NCBI RefSeq assembly: GCF_017921895.1
Contig: NZ_JAFIDN010000011.1
Location: 1 to 64,000 of the forward strand
DNA length: 64,000 nucleotides
Reading direction: 5' to 3'
Source: Natronogracilivirga saccharolytica
GTDB taxonomy: Bacteria; Bacteroidota; Rhodothermia; Balneolales; Natronogracilivirgulaceae
Shown: positions 31,630 to 39,682 of the stretch, piece after piece
Layout of the letters: every line of letters starts with the position of its first letter
Position numbering within the stretch: the first letter of the stretch is position 1
Program-made: the position numbers and the translations under genes
Notes under the pieces: model-generated
What the model was told of the DNA's origin: nothing
Databases searched by the model: none
The model's input: the letters and a program-made list of their open reading frames with translations, nothing else

Positions 31630-33972
31630 CTATTTCACCAGGGTCATGGTGCCGCTCAGAACGCTGTTTTCGGTCTGCAGACGATAGATGTAAAGGCCGG
31701 AGGACAGCTGCGATGCGTCAAAGTGAACCTGGTGTCGTCCGGCTGACATCTGCCCGCTGACCAGAACCGTAACTCTGCGTCCAAGCATGTCAAACACACT
31801 CATTTCGACATGAGAGTCCACCGGCAGGGCAAAGCGGATCGTTGTTGACGGATTGAACGGGTTGGGATAGTTCTGATCCAGTTCCAGTACGGCGGGAATC
31901 CCGGTGAGAATTTCTGTCCCAGTCGGAACGCGGGTGGCAAACCGCCAGACGTCACTCCAGTCTGAAGCTCCGTCACCATTTGAAGCCTGAACACGCCACC
32001 AGTAAGCGCTGTTGTACTCCAGCGGAGCATCAGGGCTGATCGTAAAAGAGGTGTCGGCAACAAGACTGTCAACCACGAGTTCAGAAAAGAGGGAGTCGGA
32101 AGCAAGGTGAAGGATGTAAGAATCCGCGTCGGCCGAGGGCGTCCATGTCAGTGCCGGCATGCGGGACAGGTTTCCGGACTCATTCTCCGGTAACAGAAGT
32201 GTCACCGGACCGGGCGGCTCCAGGGGAATTTTTGTGGTAAAGCTGCGCTGCTGGCTCCATTCCCCGATGCCCCGGGGATCTTCGACACGCACCCGCCAGT
32301 AATAGGTTGTTCCGGCAGCAAGTTCCTCAGGGATTTGAAATTCGGTCCCACCGACCAGGGTATCCACAAATACGGGGTTCAGGAAAGGAGAGGTGGATAC
32401 CTGCACGCGGAACTCCACGAACCCCTCCGCCTCATTCCAGCTCAATGTTGGTGTAAGGGAAACTCCTGACGCGTTGCTGAACGGGCTGGAGAGGCTTGCC
32501 TGCGGAGCCGGTATGATTTCCTCTCCGATTCGCCAGAGGGTACTTCGTGCTAACATGGACGCTCTTGCGGAAAACCAGGGCTTCCCGTCAACAATACCCA
32601 AGTCGCGTGCGATAAATAGCTCTTCGGGTTCCATCATAATGGTTCCTTCACTGGTACCGTCTGTATAGAAGATGTTATTGCCGTTCGTTATCCATGCGGC
32701 ATTGTCAACGGAGGCATAGCTGCCCCGGATCGATGTAGAGATACCAATATGATTGCCATCGACCAACAGGGGCTGCACGCTTGCTGATGTAGTGCCTGCC
32801 CGCCACCAGATTCTGCCCGGATCAGCTGAAAAGGGGGTCGTGAATATCAGATAATCACCCGCTGCCGTCATGCCCAGATTGAGTGCATCCTGCGCGCCGG
32901 TAAGGCCCAGATCTTCACTTAAGAGCCTTGTGGTTCCATTTCCAGCCGAATAGTAGAGTCCGGATCCGAAGTGAAAATCATTGGTGTCGCTATTCCAGGG
33001 CTGGGAAAAGAAGTATACCCGGTCACGGACGGCCGTGAGATTGTAGACGTTTCTGTGCTGCTGATCTTCCGGATCCGGACTGAACATGCGATTGGCTGAT
33101 CCGTTTTTGTAAGCCCAAAGGGCAAAGCCTTCTCCGTCATTGCCAATCATAAAAATATGCTCACCCGCGGGTGTCAGGCTGTAGATGGAGCGGTTGGCCG
33201 TGCCGTTGACCGGCATCTGCCAGGACCGGCTGGCTTGCCCGGTTTCGGTAACGGTGGTTAAATACCGCGAAGCTCCGGAAGACTCTACTGTATAGAGTGA
33301 ATCATTATGAACCACGATCTTCGGCGGCACTCCGCCGTTAAAGACCCGTTCAACCCCGGTGACTTTCATGGCGCCGTTGGTATTGCTGTTGATCAGATAG
33401 ACCCGGTCCAGCGATTCGTCCGGTGAGAATGCAACGAACGCGACGCCATCCCCATACGGAATCATTTCACGGATGGTCATAAAATTATCTTCACTGCCGA
33501 CAGCTTCGGAACGGGTTCCCTCCAGGGTGCCGTCGCTGGACCATACCTGCCATCCGCCATCAACCTGGGTGCCGAAATAAATACGGTCGCCCGATACTGC
33601 CGACTGGCGCTGATTCAGGTAGAGGTTTGTCACCTCAGGTAACGGAATTTCAAAGGTGCCTCCCTCGAAACCATTACTGATCCAGAGCGAGGGCGGGAAA
33701 GTGCTGATGGTGAATACACCGGTGCCGTTCAGGTCATGAAAGTCTCTCGGTGTACCTCCGAAGAAAAAATGCGGAGCTACTTCAACCCCCATGTATGATG
33801 AGATACCTCCGGAGGACGTACTGTAATCCGCTGCAGCGGCTTGTGCCTGAAGTGCCGGAAAGCCGGGATGGATGATCAGCACAGTCAGCAACGGCATAAT
33901 ACACCGGAAAAGGATCCGGCAGATCGGGGAAGGGGCAGGCAAGCACACCTTCCCGGGTTGATTGGAATTCAT
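31630..33972 (-). CDS. secreted ELWxxDGT/FN3 protein with YPNPFNP sorting tail
   Basis: A 780-residue protein. After a polar start, the hydrophobic stretch RCIMPLLTVLIIHPGFPALQ and AQAAA form a signal peptide. Residues about 60-480 contain degenerate ELWxxDGTxxGT propeller repeats (WQVWSSDGTLEGT, IFYTDGTSEGTIM). Two fibronectin-III-like domains follow, with LSWNEAEGFVEFRVQVSTS and LTWTPSADADSYILHLASD. The end is the sorting domain LDQNYPNPFNPSTTIRFALP, FDMLGRRVTVLV, GLYIYRLQT. Such tails direct outer-membrane translocation and surface anchoring in type IX-like secretion. Likely a cell-surface adhesin or structural protein; ligand unknown. Confidence 0.85.
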   Translation of the reverse strand: MNSNQPGKVCLPAPSPICRILFRCIMPLLTVLIIHPGFPALQAQAAAADYSTSSGGISSYMGVEVAPHFFFGGTPRDFHDLNGTGVFTISTFPPSLWISNGFEGGTFEIPLPEVTNLYLNQRQSAVSGDRIYFGTQVDGGWQVWSSDGTLEGTRSEAVGSEDNFMTIREMIPYGDGVAFVAFSPDESLDRVYLINSNTNGAMKVTGVERVFNGGVPPKIVVHNDSLYTVESSGASRYLTTVTETGQASRSWQMPVNGTANRSIYSLTPAGEHIFMIGNDGEGFALWAYKNGSANRMFSPDPEDQQHRNVYNLTAVRDRVYFFSQPWNSDTNDFHFGSGLYYSAGNGTTRLLSEDLGLTGAQDALNLGMTAAGDYLIFTTPFSADPGRIWWRAGTTSASVQPLLVDGNHIGISTSIRGSYASVDNAAWITNGNNIFYTDGTSEGTIMMEPEELFIARDLGIVDGKPWFSARASMLARSTLWRIGEEIIPAPQASLSSPFSNASGVSLTPTLSWNEAEGFVEFRVQVSTSPFLNPVFVDTLVGGTEFQIPEELAAGTTYYWRVRVEDPRGIGEWSQQRSFTTKIPLEPPGPVTLLLPENESGNLSRMPALTWTPSADADSYILHLASDSLFSELVVDSLVADTSFTISPDAPLEYNSAYWWRVQASNGDGASDWSDVWRFATRVPTGTEILTGIPAVLELDQNYPNPFNPSTTIRFALPVDSHVEMSVFDMLGRRVTVLVSGQMSAGRHQVHFDASQLSSGLYIYRLQTENSVLSGTMTLVK

Positions 33973-34100
33973 CGCATTAGCAGGTTTTGAGAATCGTTAT
34001 GTTCGTTGGCGACCCTGATCCGGGTCTTTCTGCGCCATAATTATAGCAAAACTTTACACATATTTACAAGTTATTACAAAAAAATAACATAAGGCAGGAT

Positions 34101-34133
34101 GTGCTTCCGGTGGGGGTGGTGAGCCGGAAGCAC
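34101..34133 (-). terminator. hairpin downstream of the quinone oxidoreductase gene
   Basis: GTGCTTCCGG (34101-34110) and CCGGAAGCAC (34124-34133) are perfect complements around a 13-base loop. On the minus strand it follows the gene ending at 34185, and T-rich sequence occurs a little further on, so it may act as its terminator. Confidence 0.5.
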
Positions 34134-34184
34134 CGGCCAAGGTGGGTGAACCTCCGCAGGGCGGCCGGTTGCCGCCCGCATCAT

Positions 34185-35171
34185 TCAGAACCCGGTGAGG
34201 ACCAGTTTGCCGGCATTGAGATTCTGTTCCATTCGCTGATGGGCTTTTTCGGCTTCGGTCCAGTCGTAAACCTTGTCGATGACCGGTTTGAGCCGTCCCT
34301 GTGCAATCAACTCCCGGTTTTTTTCCCGGAAATCCTGTGTCAGGGCGATTTTATAGTCCGGCGGACGGTTGCGTAATGTGGAACCGCGAACGGTCAGTCG
34401 TTTGCGTAACAGGCTGCTCAGACGGACCTCGTTCACCCGGCTGCCTCCCATAAACGCCAGATAAACCAGTCGTCCGTCCATATCCAGCAAATCAATATTC
34501 CGCTCCCAGTATGGCGCGCCAACGGGGTCGATGATCAGGTTGAGGCAGGCCGGACCCCATTTTCCGGAAATGACCTCCCTGAAATCCTGCTCACGGTAGT
34601 TCACGGCCATGTCAGCGCCCAGTTCCCGGCACAAATCCACCTTTTCTGCGGAACCGGCGGTTACCGCTACATTGCATTTCAGCCGGAGTTTAGCCAACAG
34701 GATTGCTGCCGTGCCCACACCGCTGGCTCCGGCATGGATGAGTACACGTTCTCCATCAGCGGCATTAACCAGCCATGACAGCGCCTGCCAGGCCGTCAGA
34801 AAAGCCTCAGGTATGGCAGCAGCCTCTTTGAACGTCATTGTTTCCGGCACGGGCATGGCCATCTCTTCGTGGATCACGCAGCGTGAGGCATATCCGCCGC
34901 CGGAAAGCAGGCCGAAAACACAGTCACCGGGGCTGTACCGTGTCACACCCCGGCCGGTTTGCTCTACCACGCCGGACATCTCAAGTCCGAGCAGTGGAGA
35001 GGCGCCCTCGGGCGGGGGGTACTTTCCAGCTTTTTGAGCAAGATCGAGGCGATTCACCGCGGCTGCTTTCACATCGATCAGCAGCTCCTGTTCACCGGGG
35101 ACCGGATCGGGGTGCTCGCCCGGAACCATGACGGGGCGGTCGCCGGATGTATCCACAAGAAGTGCACGCAT
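34185..35171 (-). CDS. NAD(P)H:quinone oxidoreductase (PIG3/QOR family, MDR superfamily)
   Basis: A protein of 328 residues from ATG 35171; an upstream in-frame ATG at 35243 gives an unlikely 24-residue extension. It is a medium-chain reductase without zinc ligands. Residues 30-130 form the GroES-like fold (AAAVNRLDLAQKAGKYPPP, GLEMSGVVEQTG, PGDCVFGLLSGGGYA). The Rossmann part carries VLIHAGASGVGTAAILLAK, the AxxGVG nucleotide motif, then FREVISGKWGPACLNLIIDP. This pattern is the TP53I3/PIG3-type quinone reductase using NADPH. Single gene with its own hairpin downstream. Confidence 0.88.
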   Translation of the reverse strand: MRALLVDTSGDRPVMVPGEHPDPVPGEQELLIDVKAAAVNRLDLAQKAGKYPPPEGASPLLGLEMSGVVEQTGRGVTRYSPGDCVFGLLSGGGYASRCVIHEEMAMPVPETMTFKEAAAIPEAFLTAWQALSWLVNAADGERVLIHAGASGVGTAAILLAKLRLKCNVAVTAGSAEKVDLCRELGADMAVNYREQDFREVISGKWGPACLNLIIDPVGAPYWERNIDLLDMDGRLVYLAFMGGSRVNEVRLSSLLRKRLTVRGSTLRNRPPDYKIALTQDFREKNRELIAQGRLKPVIDKVYDWTEAEKAHQRMEQNLNAGKLVLTGF

Positions 35172-35461
35172 ATGTTTTAATAATTTCGATTCAAAATGAG
35201 AGATGTAATGACAGATAATACCGTGACCGTCTCTGGTTCGCATGGGTGCGCCCGGGTCTCACCGGTACTTCCAGACGATTCCATTTTAATAAGCAAATGC
35301 GACATATAAAAAGAAGATGTGCGTAACAGGCCGGTTTTTCCGGGAAAACATGATGTGATGTTACATCTAAACAATTATTTATAAATGTATATGTAGATCT
35401 GACTGACTGAATGATATCAAAAGAAGTTATGTTCGTCACTTTTATTCATAACAGTCTCGCC

Positions 35462-37492
35462 ATGCGGATTTTCCTCGACGCCACAACCATATCGCCCGTA
35501 CAAAGTGGCACTGGTGCGTATACGCGCAACCTGCTGCAATCACTTCCGCATGTGTCTGGTGCAGAGCATGTATATGCGGCTGTGGGTCCGGAAACCGGAA
35601 AGTTTCTGTCTCTTCCGGAAAAAACAACGCTGCTAAACAAACACTGCTCACCGCACCGTGTGCTGAATCACCAGCTAATCGGTAACCGTGACCGTATTCC
35701 AGCCGATCTGGCGATATTTCCAAACTATTTCATGCCTTTATTCTGGGAAATTCCATCCGCAGTTACGGTGCATGATCTCTCCTTTCTCTCCCATCCGCAT
35801 TATTATTCATTCAAAATGCGGCAGTGGTACCGGCGGCGAATACGGCACAGCGTTGATAAAGCCAGTTTATTCCTGACAGTGAGTGAGGCTTCGGCCCGGC
35901 AGATTAACCGGCACCTTGGTGTTCCGTACGACCGTATTCTTGTTCACCCGCCTTGCTGGCTGGAATCAAAACCCATTGTACCGCACGAGCAGCGCTCAAA
36001 GACGCTGCTTTATCTGGGCAACATGGAGCCCAAGAAAAATATCCTGACGCTCATCGAGGCGTTCAACCGCAGCGGCCTGACCCAATATTGCCTTGAGCTG
36101 GTAGGCAAGCTGCATGCCGGCGGATCCTGGGCGCGCGCGTTCCGGCATCTCGCAGATGCATCAGACCGCGTCACCTGGACAGGGTATCTTTCTGATGACG
36201 AGGTGAAGCGTCGCCTGTCGGAGGCATTCGGATTTATTAATCTGAGCCATATTGAAGGATTTGGCCTGCCTCACGCAGAGGCACTTTCCTGCGGTACTCC
36301 TTGCCTGATTTCACATGATGCCGCGATGCAGGAGGTCAGCGGCGGCCGGTCACTTGTGACCGATCCTGACGACACAGCGCAGATTGCCGGGCAAATGCGG
36401 GCGCTTGCCGAATATGATTTTGACAAAGCCCGGGAGCATGCCGCTGAAATGTGGGAGAGATTTTCCCGCAAAAAGTACATGGAAAGCCTGGAGAAAATTA
36501 CCAACCGCCTTACATCCGAAAACGCCCCGTTATTTCCCGGTTTTGGTGCAGGACGCCCGAACAAAACAACCGCAGTCCTGGCCACGGCATCCTATGCTGC
36601 CGTGTTTGGTGAGCCGCTTTCCGTTTCCAAAATGTATCTGGCTTTTCCGCTGCCGGTCACCGCAGAGCGGGAAGTGCGTAATGAGGCCGCCCGCCTGGCA
36701 AAACAGTATCCCGGACTTGTCTCAATGCGCCGGGGTCAATTCCACATTCTGCAACCCGACGCGGTTTCCAACATAAGAAAATTGGACGGGCAGAAAGTCC
36801 ACTCCCTGGTCCGGCGCAGGCATCAGCTGCTCCTCCGGCTGCTTGGACGTGTGCCGCTGATCAGGGCGGTTTACTACTCCGGCGGCACCGCCCATCAGAC
36901 CAGCCTTTACGACAAACCTGATCTTGACCTGTTTATAGTCACCCGGAAAAATTCGGTATGGATTTCCTACCTGATCATCCGGCTGTTGAGTATGATGATG
37001 CTTCGCAAAGACAGCTGCTGCAGCAATTATCTGGTTGATGAGCACGCCCAGGAGATCTTTTGGCAGCGGGATTATTACACGGCATTTCAGCTTTTGTTTT
37101 TGAAGCAGGTTTTCCGCAAACCGGGAACAAGGCATATCCGGCAGTGCAATCCGTGGATTAGACAATTTTTCCCGAATGCACCGGTCACATACAATACCGC
37201 GGAAAATACGCATGAATCAGAGAATAAATCCGCTGGCACAAAATCATTGATCTCCGGGCTCGTATTTGCCGCCAATCTTGCTGTCATGCGCCTGTTTGCA
37301 AAAAAATGGGAAATGAACGGCAGGAAGAACCGCAGCGGAGGACTGATGTGGGATGCATTCCGTATCAAATTGCATAGCAACGATCATCGTCCATGGGTTT
37401 ACCGGATATACGATCACATTTTGCAGAACACATTAAGCCGAATCCGGTCCTCCAACCGGGAAAACGTCCGGAAAGTATCCGGCAGCTGGTAA
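35462..37492 (+). CDS. GT4-type glycosyltransferase fused to a nucleotidyltransferase-like domain
   Basis: A 676-residue protein from ATG 35462 (MRIFLDATTISPVQSGTGAY). Residues 1-360 are a GT-B glycosyltransferase of family GT4, with LLYLGNMEPKKNILTLIEAF as the donor-domain opening and HIEGFGLPHAEALSCGTP carrying the EX7E motif. From about residue 430 a second module begins. AVYYSGGTAHQTSLYDKPDL, then DLFIVTRKNSVW, resembles minimal nucleotidyltransferases ('SGSxA...SDIDLFIIT'), with the GS changed to GG-T. The end contains a short hydrophobic segment and a basic tail. It is followed 12 bases later by an epimerase, suggesting surface-glycan or glycolipid assembly. Confidence 0.82.
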   Translation: MRIFLDATTISPVQSGTGAYTRNLLQSLPHVSGAEHVYAAVGPETGKFLSLPEKTTLLNKHCSPHRVLNHQLIGNRDRIPADLAIFPNYFMPLFWEIPSAVTVHDLSFLSHPHYYSFKMRQWYRRRIRHSVDKASLFLTVSEASARQINRHLGVPYDRILVHPPCWLESKPIVPHEQRSKTLLYLGNMEPKKNILTLIEAFNRSGLTQYCLELVGKLHAGGSWARAFRHLADASDRVTWTGYLSDDEVKRRLSEAFGFINLSHIEGFGLPHAEALSCGTPCLISHDAAMQEVSGGRSLVTDPDDTAQIAGQMRALAEYDFDKAREHAAEMWERFSRKKYMESLEKITNRLTSENAPLFPGFGAGRPNKTTAVLATASYAAVFGEPLSVSKMYLAFPLPVTAEREVRNEAARLAKQYPGLVSMRRGQFHILQPDAVSNIRKLDGQKVHSLVRRRHQLLLRLLGRVPLIRAVYYSGGTAHQTSLYDKPDLDLFIVTRKNSVWISYLIIRLLSMMMLRKDSCCSNYLVDEHAQEIFWQRDYYTAFQLLFLKQVFRKPGTRHIRQCNPWIRQFFPNAPVTYNTAENTHESENKSAGTKSLISGLVFAANLAVMRLFAKKWEMNGRKNRSGGLMWDAFRIKLHSNDHRPWVYRIYDHILQNTLSRIRSSNRENVRKVSGSW

Positions 37493-37504
37493 CCGCTATC
37501 TGCA

Positions 37505-38551
37505 ATGGCTTCATCGGAAGATACAATCAGCGTCAGCAACCGGTCACCACATATAATGGTGATCGGCGCGAGCGGATTCATCGGCTCCCGGATAGTGCGC
37601 ATACTGACAGCCCGGAGATGCCGGGTCACAGCGTTGCATCATCGCAATCCGGTTCGGGGGGATGGGGTCCGAAGCGTGAAAGGCGATTTGCGAACTTTTG
37701 ACTGGACCCGGCTGGAGGATGATCTGCCTGAAGTGATTATTCACAGCGGACGAATTTCCGGACGCACCTTGCCCGGGCGTATTCTGGCCGGCATGCAGGG
37801 CCGGAGGGCTAACAGGCGGCTGGTCAGCTGGCTGAGCGGGTTTCCTGATCCGCCTTCACTGGTATTCGTTTCAGGCACTTTGGTTTACGGTTCGCGGGGT
37901 GAGCTTGAGACGTATGAATCCGCGCCGCTGAATCCCACCGGATTTCAAAAATACTATGTTCAGGCGGAATATCCCGTACGTGATGCGTCCAGAGCGGGAA
38001 CCCTGCCTGTATATATCATGCGGATTCCCTGGGTACTTGGTCCGGACTCCTGGTTCCGGCAATTTTACTGGCGCGCCATGCAGAAACGGCACGAAATTCC
38101 GTGCTTTGGAGACGGTAAAAATGTGATGTCTGTTGTCCATATAAGGGATTGTGCCGGCCTGATTGTGCGGATATCAGAAAGTGCAGCCGAAAGGAGGAAG
38201 ATACTGTGGACAAAGGGTTCCGGCAGGGATGTTCTGCAGGATGGTTTGCAGGATGATTTCGCAGGGCCCGGAGTGTACAACATCACAACTATGCCGGCGA
38301 TTTCGCAGCGTACGTTTTGTGAGACGCTTTCCGGAATCTGCGGCATTCCGGTGAGGTATTATGACAAGCGGCAGCTGAAAAGCCGATATGGCAAAACTGT
38401 TACAGAGGCGCTTACATTTTCACTTTCGCTGGCATCCGCACAGGATGCGGTAAATACATGGCAGCCTGAATTTCCTGCGGTCGATGCTGCCTTGGAAGAT
38501 GTGGTCCGGAGCCTGGAGCGCCGGAATGCTGAAACAAGTGATGCCGGATGA
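37505..38551 (+). CDS. NAD-dependent epimerase/dehydratase (extended SDR)
   Basis: A 348-residue protein. IMVIGASGFIGSRIVRIL holds the GxxGxxG cofactor motif, VIIHSGRISG and SLVFVSGTLVYGS are the central strands, and YYVQAEYPV is the position of the catalytic YxxxK, here with Ala/Glu in place of the usual spacing and no obvious Lys, so activity should be treated with caution. VVHIRDCAGLIVRI is typical of sugar-nucleotide epimerases. It lies 12 bases after the fused glycosyltransferase and probably shares its transcript and pathway. Confidence 0.75.
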   Translation: MASSEDTISVSNRSPHIMVIGASGFIGSRIVRILTARRCRVTALHHRNPVRGDGVRSVKGDLRTFDWTRLEDDLPEVIIHSGRISGRTLPGRILAGMQGRRANRRLVSWLSGFPDPPSLVFVSGTLVYGSRGELETYESAPLNPTGFQKYYVQAEYPVRDASRAGTLPVYIMRIPWVLGPDSWFRQFYWRAMQKRHEIPCFGDGKNVMSVVHIRDCAGLIVRISESAAERRKILWTKGSGRDVLQDGLQDDFAGPGVYNITTMPAISQRTFCETLSGICGIPVRYYDKRQLKSRYGKTVTEALTFSLSLASAQDAVNTWQPEFPAVDAALEDVVRSLERRNAETSDAG

Positions 38552-38584
38552 CAGGGTGTCCGGCAATGCGCCGGATGGGTACAT

Positions 38585-39406
38585 TCAGGAAGAAGCACGG
38601 GGCTTCATCACATAAAGGCTGTATTCGCCGATGTTCCAGAGCGGTGTCCGGGACACCAGCCGGTCAAGCTTCCATAATTTTTCAGAAAAGCTACCAAGCC
38701 GGGGGAGCAGATGTGACCGGTACCATGCAGGATAGAAAATGCTGTATCCGCGTTTTGAAGTGATACTGAAATGGGGTCCGAAAGCTCTTTTTATATCCCC
38801 ATGAGACAGGACACGACTCGGAATCTTCCGCAGATCCGAATAGCCTCGCCATTTTTTGAAGACGCGTTCAAAGGCTTTGTCGAACCTTCCCTTGGCCAGC
38901 CAAAGCGGAATCTCGGTGATATAGAAGCGATTGACAAAAGTCAGTACCAGGACAGCATCATCCGTACAAAATGAGGCTATTTCACGGGCAGCCGCTTCCA
39001 GATCAAACACGGTGTTGAGTCCGCCGAAAAAAACATAGACCAGATCGAACTTTTGATCCGGAAACAGCCTGGGTACATCCTCAACGGAACCCGTCCCGGT
39101 ACGGATATTTTCCAGGCCCCGGGACCGGGCATTTTCTTGCGTGAGCCGGATCATTTCCGGCGATACGTCAAGGGCATAAACTGTACTTCCGGGATTACGG
39201 CCGGCAAAATAGCACACATCAAAACCGGGGCCGCAGCCGATTTCCAGTGCATTTCGGAACGGATATTTATCGGCCTCCTTTCGAAAAGAGGTCCGGACTT
39301 TCTTAAGTACCGGATTTTCTTCGTATCGCTGCTCAAAATCGCGGGCATCGTCGTCATAGTAGGATGCCACTTCCGCGTAGTAGGTTTCGGGTTGATGGTA
39401 CGGCAT
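38585..39406 (-). CDS. class I SAM-dependent methyltransferase
   Basis: A protein of 273 residues. ALEIGCGPGFDVCYFAG is motif I (SAM-binding glycines), VYALDVSPEMIRLTQENAR is motif II with the acidic ribose contact, and FDLVYVFFGGLNTVFD is motif IV. The N-terminus (ASYYDDDARDFEQRYEENPV) is common to UbiE-like small-molecule methyltransferases. The C-terminal 100 residues are basic and aromatic-rich, perhaps for a lipid substrate. It converges on the epimerase gene. Confidence 0.85.
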   Translation of the reverse strand: MPYHQPETYYAEVASYYDDDARDFEQRYEENPVLKKVRTSFRKEADKYPFRNALEIGCGPGFDVCYFAGRNPGSTVYALDVSPEMIRLTQENARSRGLENIRTGTGSVEDVPRLFPDQKFDLVYVFFGGLNTVFDLEAAAREIASFCTDDAVLVLTFVNRFYITEIPLWLAKGRFDKAFERVFKKWRGYSDLRKIPSRVLSHGDIKRAFGPHFSITSKRGYSIFYPAWYRSHLLPRLGSFSEKLWKLDRLVSRTPLWNIGEYSLYVMKPRASS

Positions 39407-39682
39407 ATTTCTTCCGCAGCGTGTTTACTGTTTACTATTTCAGTTCCGGGTAAGGTTGGCCAGCATTGTTTAATATGCAGCACGTAAATAACCCATCCAG
39501 AACAGTTGTTTATTACATATCGTTCCGGTTGTAAATTAATGAATATCAAGGAACTGGATCAGGTGTTTCTTCGTTCAGCTCCAGACATTAACAATGACTT
39601 TGTTACTCCGGGACCCGGGCGGACTGCAAGTCCGGCTTTGCATCCGGAGCTGAAATATAAATCAAAACCAGCGGGTAGTCTC

